Shown: piece after piece, positions 1-5,295 of the stretch
Position numbering within the stretch: the first letter of the stretch is position 1
Layout of the letters: every line of letters begins with the position of its first letter
Source: Thermoanaerobaculia bacterium
GTDB lineage: Bacteria > Acidobacteriota > Thermoanaerobaculia > UBA5066
Length of the DNA stretch: 5,962 nucleotides
Direction of reading: 5' to 3'
NCBI GenBank assembly: GCA_017999215.1
Contig: JAGOBQ010000281.1
Span: forward strand, 1-5,962
Position numbers and translations under genes: made by a program
The notes under the pieces: generated by a model
What the model was told of the DNA's origin: nothing
Databases searched by the model: none
The model's input: only the letters and a program-made list of their open reading frames with translations

Positions 1-248
1 GGAGAAGACCGTCGCGTAGCCCTCGGGGAAGGCGGCGAAGAGGGCGCCGCCGAACGTGACGAGCAGACCTCGTTGCCGTCCCAGAGCGGGCCGATCGAGT
101 TCATCGAGATCCGGCGCTCGAGGTCGGTTCTCGGGACGAACGGATGGAGGATGCCGACGCCGAGGTCGAAGCCGTCGAGGAGCGCGTAGCCGCAGAGGAG
201 GACCCCCTCGAGGACGAACCAGGTGATCGCGAGCGCTTCGAAAGACAT
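1..248 (-). pseudogene. cydB: cytochrome bd oxidase subunit II, N-terminal part, with apparent frameshift
   Basis: Partial gene; the 3' end lies beyond the window's left edge. The product is the second membrane subunit of the cytochrome bd quinol oxidase and pairs with CydA. ATG at 248-246 is preceded by AGGAGG (254-259) at 5 nt spacing, which overlaps the cydA stop; the gap between the genes is 10 nt. The first 61 residues are typical CydB: a first membrane helix, then DGFDLGVG (residues 25-32) and NSIGPLWDGNEV (50-61). At codon 62 (65-63) the frame breaks: it reads TGC TCG, whereas a shift of one base restores W-L-V-T-F-G-G-A-L-F-A-A-F-P-E-G-Y-A-T-V-F-S to the edge. Family members have exactly WLxTxGGALFAAFP here. 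One C appears to be missing on the plus strand around 63/64. No stop is met in the shifted frame before the edge. It is either a real frameshift or a sequencing or assembly error; with an intact cydA next to it, an error is quite possible. Confidence 0.85.
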
Positions 249-258
249 CGCCGCCTCC

Positions 259-1782
259 TCAGCTCCGGTCCTCGACGCCCGTCAGCCGCCCCTCGTGGAC
301 GGCCCGGAGGCCCGCCGTGGCGAGCGTCCCGTCGGCGCCGCCTCCCGTCTCCGGATGCGCCTCGTCCGGCCCGTGCTGGATCTTCCGGTGGAGGACGAAG
401 ACCCAGACGGCGCCGAGCGCGAGGTAGATGAACCCGAAGCCGAGGAGAGAGCCGAGGACCTGCCCGGCCGAGACGTTCGGGCTCGCGGCCTCGAGCGTCC
501 GGAGCCCCACCCGCTCGTCGTAGACGACGCGCCCCTCGGGGCCGACGACGACGTCCGTCCCGCCGGCGTTCCAGGTGACCGGCGGGTGGACGATCCAGGG
601 CTGGCGGCCCACCTCCGCGGCCATCCAGCCGGCCTCGTTCGCGACGATCGGCAGGACGACGGCGGGAACGAAGATCCAGAGGAGCCAGCGCGTCTGCCAG
701 AGCGTCCCGCGCCACCGGAGGAAGAGCGCGAGGAGCGTCAGGCCGATGAAGGCCGTCCCGAGCGCGACCATCAGGTGGTAGCTCTGGAAGCTGAGGCCGA
801 CGGGGGGGCGGTCCTCCGCGCGGAAGCGGTCGAGTCCGACGACGGGCTTCGCCGCATCGCCGTGGAGGAGGAGGCCGAGGCCGCCGGGAACGGCGACGCG
901 GAGCTTCACGGTCTGCGTCGCGTCGTCCGGGAACCCGAAGAGACTCAGGTCGCCGGGGCCGGTGACGTAGTGCCCCTCGAAGGCGGCGAGCTTCGCCGGC
1001 TGGTGGCGGTAGACCATCCCCGCCTGCCCGTGCCCGGAGACGAGCATCGCGAGCGCCGAGACCGTGGCGAGGACGAGCGCGCCGTCGAACGAGCGGCGGG
1101 CGAACTCGCCGTGCCGCCCCTTCAGGAGGTACCAGGCCGCGATCGACATGACGAAGAACGCCCCGACGAGGAAGGCTCCGAGCCAGACGTGGACGAGCCG
1201 GTGGACCGTCGACGGGTTGAAGACCATGGCCCAGAAGTCGGTGATCTCGGCGCGCATCACGGGCTGGCCGTCCCTGAGGAGAGGGACGCCGTCGCGGAGG
1301 ACCGGGACGACGTGGCTTCCGGCCGGCGTCTGCTGCCAGCTGTTCGCGACGACGATCCAGATCGAGGAGAAGATCGAGCCGAGGGAGACCATGAGCGTCG
1401 AGAAGAAGTGCATCTTCGGCCCGACGCGGTCCCACCCGAAGACGAGGATGGCGAGGAAGCCCGACTCGAGGAAGAACGCGAAGATCCCCTCCGCCGCGAG
1501 CGCCGAGCCGAAGACGTCGCCGACGAACCGCGAGTAGGTCGACCAGTTCGTCCCGAACTGGAACTCCATGACGATCCCGGTGGCGACGCCGATCGCGAAG
1601 TTGAGGGCGAAGACCTTCGTCCAGAAACGTGCGGCCGTCTCGTAGATCGGGTCCCTCGTCTTCAGGAACCACCCCTCGAGCCAGACGAGGACGACGCCCA
1701 TCCCGATCGTCAGCAGCGGGAAGATGTAGTGGAACCCGATGCTGACGGCGAACTGGATCCGAGAGAGAGTGACGGCGTCCAT
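259..1782 (-). CDS. cydA: cytochrome bd ubiquinol oxidase subunit I (short Q-loop type)
   Basis: 507 aa. It is the catalytic subunit of the cytochrome bd terminal oxidase in the inner membrane; it oxidises quinol and reduces O2 to water with high oxygen affinity. Expected ligands are visible: H18 (in FHYIF; haem b595), H198 (in RLVHVW; haem b558) and M338 (in SYHLMVALG; b558), plus the proton-path acidic residues E98 and E106 (AAEGIFAFFLES). The quinol-loop residues K264 and E269 (AKLAAFEGHY) have the five-residue spacing of the E. coli pair. The signature GRQPW is at 392-396. The Q-loop (about 256-332) lacks the long C-terminal insertion of the E. coli type. After GRQPW there is an extra polar stretch of about 30 residues (about 399-430) before the last helix (441-464), then a hydrophilic tail. 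ATG at 1782 follows GGAGGT (1788-1793) at 5 nt. It follows the ompA-like gene by 28 nt and precedes cydB by 10 nt, so one operon is likely. Confidence 0.97.
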   Translation of the reverse strand: MDAVTLSRIQFAVSIGFHYIFPLLTIGMGVVLVWLEGWFLKTRDPIYETAARFWTKVFALNFAIGVATGIVMEFQFGTNWSTYSRFVGDVFGSALAAEGIFAFFLESGFLAILVFGWDRVGPKMHFFSTLMVSLGSIFSSIWIVVANSWQQTPAGSHVVPVLRDGVPLLRDGQPVMRAEITDFWAMVFNPSTVHRLVHVWLGAFLVGAFFVMSIAAWYLLKGRHGEFARRSFDGALVLATVSALAMLVSGHGQAGMVYRHQPAKLAAFEGHYVTGPGDLSLFGFPDDATQTVKLRVAVPGGLGLLLHGDAAKPVVGLDRFRAEDRPPVGLSFQSYHLMVALGTAFIGLTLLALFLRWRGTLWQTRWLLWIFVPAVVLPIVANEAGWMAAEVGRQPWIVHPPVTWNAGGTDVVVGPEGRVVYDERVGLRTLEAASPNVSAGQVLGSLLGFGFIYLALGAVWVFVLHRKIQHGPDEAHPETGGGADGTLATAGLRAVHEGRLTGVEDRS

Positions 1783-1810
1783 CGTCGACCTCCGTGGAGC
1801 GGTGCGGCCC

Positions 1811-2707
1811 CTACTTCTTCACGAGCTCGACGCGCCGGTTCTTCGCGCGCCCGTCCTCGGTGCGGTTGTCGGCGACGGGGACCGTCTGCCCGTACCCCTT
1901 CGCCGTCAGCCGGCCGGCCGCGACCCCCCGCTCCACGAGGGCCGCCATCACGGCCTGCGCGCGCTCCCGGGAGAGCTTCAGGTTCGCGTCGGCGCTCCCG
2001 ACGTTGTCGGTGTGCCCTCCGACCTCGATCTTCATCTCCGGGACCGCCTTCAGCGCCGCGGCGGCGTCGTCGAGGAGCTTCGCCGAGTCGGGCGAGATCG
2101 TCGCCTTGCCCGTGTCGAAGGTGACGTAGAGCGAGACGAAGCCGTCCTTCTTCAGCTGGTCGGCGATCTCGTGGACGGCGACCTCCTGCTTCATCGCCTC
2201 TCGCTCGGAGACGGTCATCAGGTAGCTCCCGTCGCTCTCGCTCGCCTGGAAGAAGGCCCAGGTCTCCTTGCCCCCCTTCACGAACTTCATCGTCATGCCG
2301 AAGCTCGTGCAGCTGTTCCCCATGTCGGGCATTCCCTCGGAGTCGTAGTTCGCCTTGCACCAGCCGGGCCACTGCCCCTCGATGGTGCCGCCGGCCTTCT
2401 TCGCTGCCGCCTCGAAGTTGCGCATCAGCTGCAGGCCGCTCGGAGGGGTCGTCCCCTCCTTGATCTGGAAGCTGACGCGCCAGGTCGGCCCCTCGACCTC
2501 GACGGACCGGAGGACCTCCTCGCCGGGCTTCATCTGCCCGACGGGGAACTTCCGGAGGTCGAACTGGCTGCTCGCGCAGTCCACGATGTACGTGTTCGGG
2601 AACCGCGTGAAGAGCGGGTGGTCCTTGCACCCCTCGTAGTCCTCCTGGGCCCGCGCGGGGGCGGAGGCGAGCAGCAGCGCCGCGGCGCAGAGAGCGATCC
2701 TTCTCAT
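1811..2707 (-). CDS. secreted OmpA-family peptidoglycan-binding protein
   Basis: 298 aa. Residues 1-20 are a Sec signal peptide with an Ala-rich core and an ARA|Q cleavage site, so the protein is exported to the periplasm or outer membrane. The C-terminal part, about 190-298, is an OmpA-C (OmpA/MotB) domain, with GGHTDNVGSAD (230-240), LSRERAQAV (245-253), GYGQ (271-274) and NRTEDGRAKNRRVEL (281-295). In this family the HTD aspartate (D234) and the arginine of NRR bind the diaminopimelate of peptidoglycan. Residues 21-185 form a soluble domain without obvious membrane strands. It has four cysteines (C27, C44, C117, C133), possibly two disulfides; I cannot name the fold with certainty. It is not classical OmpA, which has an eight-stranded barrel. 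ATG at 2707 has AGGAGG (2714-2719) at 6 nt. It is the first gene of the probable ompA-like-cydA-cydB unit; a functional link to the oxidase is not evident. Confidence 0.9.
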   Translation of the reverse strand: MRRIALCAAALLLASAPARAQEDYEGCKDHPLFTRFPNTYIVDCASSQFDLRKFPVGQMKPGEEVLRSVEVEGPTWRVSFQIKEGTTPPSGLQLMRNFEAAAKKAGGTIEGQWPGWCKANYDSEGMPDMGNSCTSFGMTMKFVKGGKETWAFFQASESDGSYLMTVSEREAMKQEVAVHEIADQLKKDGFVSLYVTFDTGKATISPDSAKLLDDAAAALKAVPEMKIEVGGHTDNVGSADANLKLSRERAQAVMAALVERGVAAGRLTAKGYGQTVPVADNRTEDGRAKNRRVELVKK

Positions 2708-2827
2708 GACGATCCTCCTCGGTCGTCCCTCTCGGGGACGTCCGCAGCCACGCCGGCCGAATCGCCTCCCCGGGCGCCCGGACGGGCCCGGAGAGCTTCG
2801 GCTCGAGTCGTGGCGAACGCGTCGACG

Positions 2828-2856
2828 ATTCTCCGGTCGCGGAGCGCGGGGGTCAA
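2828..2856 (-). promoter_or_regulatory. candidate sigma70-like promoter for the ompA-like-cydAB unit
   Basis: Within the 208-bp gap (2708-2915) after selD, the minus strand reads TTGACC (2856-2851; five of six bases match the -35 consensus), a 17-nt spacer, then GAGAAT (2833-2828; four of six match the -10 consensus). Transcription would start near 2820, giving a leader of about 110 nt before the ATG at 2707. It is the only well-spaced pair I found in this gap, and it lies upstream of a gene with a strong ribosome binding site. It is a sequence match only. The rest of the gap shows no open gene or clear regulatory repeat. Confidence 0.45.
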
Positions 2857-2915
2857 GGAACGCGCCCGCGGACGAGGCGCGGCGACCCGCGGGGGGGCGA
2901 GGTGGCGCCGGAGGG

Positions 2916-3965
2916 TCAGCGGATCTCGACCCCGGTACCCTCTGCCGCCTCGCCGACCTTCCAGGCGCGGCCCCCCGCCCGCTCCAGCGTCGAGAGGAAC
3001 GTCCCCTCGCCCGCCGCGGGGACGGAGACGAGAAGGCCGCCCGAGGTCTGCGGATCGGCGAAGAGCATCGCCTCGGCGTCGGTCAGGGGGCGCGACCGCG
3101 TCAGGCGCGGTCCGAAGTGCTCGAGGTTCCCGAAAGCGCCGCCCGGGAAGACCATCTCTTCCGCGAGGCGCCGCGCGCCCGGCAGCCACGGGAGCGCCTC
3201 CCAGTCGAAGCGGAAGCGGACGCCGGAGGCCTCCGCCATCTCGAGCGCGTGGCCGAGGAGGCCGAAGCCGGTGACGTCGGTCGCGGCCGTCGCCCCCGCC
3301 GCCCGCGCGGCGCGCGCCGCGGCCCGGTTCAGCGCCTTCATCGAGGCGACCGCTGCCGCGACCTCCTCTTCCGCGGCGAGGCCGCGCTTGAGCGCCGTCG
3401 TGATCGTCCCCGTCCCGAGCGGCTTCGTCAGCCAGAGCGCATCCCCCGTCCGCGCGCCTCCCTTCGTCAGGAGGCGCCCGACCTCGCCGAAGCCGACGAC
3501 GCAGAGGCCGTACTTCGGCTCCTTGTCCTGGATGGAATGCCCTCCGGCGATCACGGCGCCGGCGGCCCGGACGGTCTCGGCGCCGCCGCGAAGGAGCTCC
3601 GCGAGCGTGGCGGCCGAGAGCTGCGGCGGGAACGCGACGAGGTTCAGCGCGAGGACCGGCTCGCCCCCCATGGCCCAGACGTCGCTCATCGCGTTCGCCG
3701 CCGCGATCGCGCCGAAGTCGTACGGCTCGTCGACGACCGGCGTGAAGAAATCGGTCGTCAGGATCAGCGCTCGCCCGTCCCCGAGGTCGAGGACGGCGGC
3801 GTCGTCCGGCTCGGCGAGCCCGACGAGGACGTCGGGGCGGGAGGCCGCGGGGAAGAGGTCACCGAGGACGCGCAGGACCTGCGCGGTCTGCCCGGGGGGC
3901 AGCTTCGACGCTCACCCCGCGCAGGAGCTGAGGCTCGTGAGCTTGCGGAAGACCTCGTCGCTCAT
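2916..3965 (-). CDS. selD: selenide,water dikinase (selenophosphate synthetase), selenocysteine-containing
   Basis: 349 aa with selenocysteine at residue 18, encoded by the in-frame TGA at 3914-3912. SelD makes selenophosphate from selenide and ATP, the selenium donor for Sec-tRNA and selenouridine synthesis; it is a soluble dimer. The ATG at 3965 has AAGGAGG (3972-3978) at 6 nt and overlaps the preceding stop as ATGA. The N-terminus reads KLTSLSSCAG-U-ASKLPPG, aligning U18 with catalytic Cys17 of E. coli SelD (GAGCGCK) and K21 with its essential lysine. Downstream follow DDAAV (54-58), TTDFFTPVVDEPYDFG (70-85), NAMSDVWAMGG (91-101), AGGHS (140-144), TDVTGFGLLGH (229-239) and DPQTSGGLL (304-312), all in family order. 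Total length equals the family norm only if the UGA is read through; starting at M93 (3689) would remove the active site and the ATP-binding N-terminus. E. coli Cys19 is Ser here, while Cys15 forms a CxxU pair. Third gene of a sigma/anti-sigma operon. I rate the Sec reading as very likely. Confidence 0.95.
3870..3884 (-). promoter_or_regulatory. candidate bacterial SECIS apical hairpin in selD
   Basis: The mRNA reads GCGCAGGUCCUGCGC. It forms a perfect 6-bp stem (GCGCAG/CUGCGC) with loop GUC, which begins 34 nt after the UGA. The apex GCAGGUC-UGC closely resembles the E. coli fdhF SECIS apex (UGCAGGUCUGCA), in which the loop G and U contact SelB. The spacing is longer than in fdhF but, as I recall, within the range accepted for bacterial SECIS elements. 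SelB recognition is inferred. Confidence 0.5.
3888..3902 (-). promoter_or_regulatory. hairpin immediately downstream of the Sec UGA
   Basis: The mRNA reads CUGCCCCCCGGGCAG. It forms a perfect 6-bp stem (CUGCCC/GGGCAG) with loop CCC, starting 10 nt after the UGA; the loop lies 16-18 nt from the UGA, the position expected for a SECIS loop. The loop lacks the G (or G and U) usual for SelB recognition, so it may be an accessory stem or an alternative to the hairpin 3 nt further downstream. The Pro-Pro-Gly codons also contribute to its GC-rich sequence. Confidence 0.35.
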
Positions 3966-4675
3966 GGCACGCCTCCTTCCCGCGCGGCCGCCGCGGCCCG
4001 CCGTCGTTCCATCCGCGCCCTCTCCCTCGCCCCGAGCCCCACGCCGAAGGCGAGGCCGAGGAGCGCGAGGAGGAGTATCGCGGAGCCGTGCCAGACGAGG
4101 ACGTGCGAAAGGTGGGTGATGGGGCAGTCGAGGTGGTAGACCCCCTCGGCGAGGAAGCCGGTCCCGGCACCCGCGAGGAGCCCGGCGAGGCGGGCGCGCA
4201 TCGGAGCCGCCCGCAGGACGAGGAGCGCGGCGACGGCGAACGCCGTCAGCCCGATGAGCCCCTGCATGCCGGCGCAGGCGGGTCCGAACGAAACCAGCGG
4301 GTCGTCGACCTCCATCCCGCGGCTCGCGCGGCGGGTCGCGGCGGCGAGCGCCACGAAGAGGGCCGCCGCGCCGCCGAGGGCGAGGAGCGCTGCCGGGCGG
4401 CCCGGGCCCCGCGCGGGGACCGCCTCCGCGAGGGCGAGCGCGACGAGCCCCGCCCCGGCGGAGACCTCCGCGAGGACGACGCCCCACGTCAGGAGGAGGC
4501 CGAGCTCGGCGGCGTCGGGGCGGAGGCCCCGGAGGGCGAGGACGAAGGCGGCGGCGAGCGGGGCCCACGCGAGGAGCGCGAGCGCGCGGCGCGCCGGCGA
4601 GGCGAGGGGCCGCACCGGACGCAGGTCGCTCGCGACGGCGGCGCGGAGCGCGGGCGGCAGCGGCGTCCCGCTCAT
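3962..4675 (-). CDS. six-helix membrane protein, NrsF/DUF1109-like anti-sigma factor
   Basis: 237 aa. A cytoplasmic N-terminus with LRAAVASDLRPVRPL (10-24) is followed by six predicted membrane helices (about 30-48, 58-84, 95-113, 137-155, 161-180, 193-215) and an Arg/Ala-rich tail. This layout, the N-terminal LxxAVAxDLxPVRPL and the segment YHLDCPITHLSHVLVWHG (180-197) resemble DUF1109 proteins such as NrsF of Caulobacter, which hold a partner ECF sigma factor at the membrane. Two cysteines, C134 (in GPACAGM) and C184 (in LDCPI), match the conserved pair implicated in NrsF sensing; four histidines (H181, H188, H191, H196) cluster near C184. The ATG at 4675 overlaps the sigma stop as ATGA, with GGAGG (4683-4687) at 7 nt; its own stop overlaps the selD start as ATGA. 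The anti-sigma role rests on family resemblance plus adjacency to a sigma gene. The ligand or stress sensed is unknown; redox or metal is a guess from the cysteines. Confidence 0.8.
   Translation of the reverse strand: MSGTPLPPALRAAVASDLRPVRPLASPARRALALLAWAPLAAAFVLALRGLRPDAAELGLLLTWGVVLAEVSAGAGLVALALAEAVPARGPGRPAALLALGGAAALFVALAAATRRASRGMEVDDPLVSFGPACAGMQGLIGLTAFAVAALLVLRAAPMRARLAGLLAGAGTGFLAEGVYHLDCPITHLSHVLVWHGSAILLLALLGLAFGVGLGARERARMERRRAAAAAREGGVP
3972..3978 (-). promoter_or_regulatory. ribosome binding site fixing the selD start
   Basis: AAGGAGG lies 6 nt before the ATG at 3965-3963, inside the end of the preceding gene. It shows that translation starts 17 codons before the UGA, which supports reading the UGA as an internal codon. 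Confidence 0.8.
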
Positions 4676-5229
4676 CGCGCCCCCTCCCGGGCGAGGAGCT
4701 CCCGGAGCTGCCCCATGGCGCGGTGCGAGCGGAGCTTCGCGGCCATCGTCGTGATGCCGAGAACGGCGCCGACCTCCTGGAAGGAGAGCCCCTCGACGTG
4801 GTGGAGGACGAGCGCCTCGCGACGGTCGACAGGGAGTGTCGCGAGCGCCCGCGAGACGAGGTCCCTCGAGGCGAGCGACTCGGCCTCGGCCGGGACGGGG
4901 AGGTCGGGCAGCTCCTCCGCCGGGAGCTCCTCGTTCCGGCCGCGCCTCCGGTCGGTGCGGCAGGCCATCAGGAAGACGTTGTGCGCGATGGCGTAGACCC
5001 ACGCCTTCGCGGAGCGCCCCGGGTCGTACGTGTGCCGGGCGCGGTGGACGTGGAAGAACGTCTCCTGCAGGAGGTCGTCCGCGCGGGCCGCGTTCCGCGT
5101 GAGCGAGGCGAGGAACGCCTTCACGGGGCCCGCGAGCTCTCCGTAGAGGCTCTCGAACGCGGACTCGTCCCCGCCCTGGTAGGCGACCATCAGCTTCGCC
5201 AGCCTCTCCCGTGCGTCGATCGCGGACAA
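4672..5229 (-). CDS. ECF-type RNA polymerase sigma factor
   Basis: 185 aa from a TTG at 5229. Region 2 covers about 24-95: DESAFESLYGEL (21-32), DDLLQETFFHVHRARHTYDP (51-70) for core binding and -10 recognition, then KAWVYAIAHNVFLMACR (75-91). A Pro/Glu-rich linker (about 98-118) leads to region 4 (about 123-178), with LPVDRREALVLHHVEGLSFQEVG (132-154) and a helix-turn-helix continuing through LGITTMAAKLRSHRA (157-171). There are no regions 1 or 3, as in the ECF group. The TTG has no clear Shine-Dalgarno, and no other standard start lies between it and the upstream in-frame stop. An alternative is the ATG at 5190 (M14), with GGGAGAGG 12 nt before it. It overlaps the anti-sigma gene by 4 nt, so the partners are translationally coupled. 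Autoregulation is usual in this group, but I could not identify its promoter. Targets may include selD and the msr gene upstream (inference). Confidence 0.93.
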   Translation of the reverse strand: MSAIDARERLAKLMVAYQGGDESAFESLYGELAGPVKAFLASLTRNAARADDLLQETFFHVHRARHTYDPGRSAKAWVYAIAHNVFLMACRTDRRRGRNEELPAEELPDLPVPAEAESLASRDLVSRALATLPVDRREALVLHHVEGLSFQEVGAVLGITTMAAKLRSHRAMGQLRELLAREGAR

Positions 5230-5295
5230 CGGGCGGATCGTAGCCGCCGCGCCCGTCCCCGCGGAAGCCGAGGCCCCGCCGTGCTCACGCCCCGC
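5230..5295 (-). other. 66-nt spacer between msrBA and the sigma gene
   Basis: GC-rich spacer. The minus strand shows GTGAGC twice 11 nt apart near the msr stop (second copy 5288-5283) and a TACGAT hexamer (5242-5237) 7 nt before the TTG start, without a convincing -35 partner. There is no strong terminator hairpin with a T-run and no Shine-Dalgarno for the TTG. It is compatible with read-through from msrBA or with a promoter for the sigma operon; the sequence does not decide. Confidence 0.35.

Noticed and set aside
101..1672. Long minus-strand open frame overlapping cydA in another frame
   Set aside because: Arg/Pro-rich out-of-frame shadow of cydA, which has all family residues in its own frame.
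223..2124. Very long plus-strand open frame antisense to cydA and the ompA-like gene
   Set aside because: Its product is a low-complexity Asp/Glu/Arg/Val-rich string with no domain; it arises from the GC-rich third positions of the minus-strand genes. The same applies to other plus-strand open frames over selD and the anti-sigma gene.
2865..2893. Inverted repeat CCCGCGG / CCGCGGG after selD, as a possible terminator
   Set aside because: 7-bp arms with a 15-nt loop and no T-run on the minus strand; such GC-rich repeats are expected by chance at this base composition.
2704..3189. Minus-strand open frame across the selD 3' end and the following gap
   Set aside because: Arg/Gly-rich composition, most of it inside selD, no family resemblance; the gap is better read as a promoter region.
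2916..3689. Reading selD as a degraded gene starting at 3689 after a stop codon
   Set aside because: Sequence on both sides of the TGA is well conserved in one frame and the TGA sits precisely at the catalytic Cys/Sec position, so Sec decoding explains it better than decay.
5230..5295. ECF-type promoter (GGAAC-like -35) for the sigma operon
   Set aside because: No GGAAC-like or Caulobacter SigF-like -35/-10 pair with correct spacing could be seen; the repeated GTGAGC alone is too weak.
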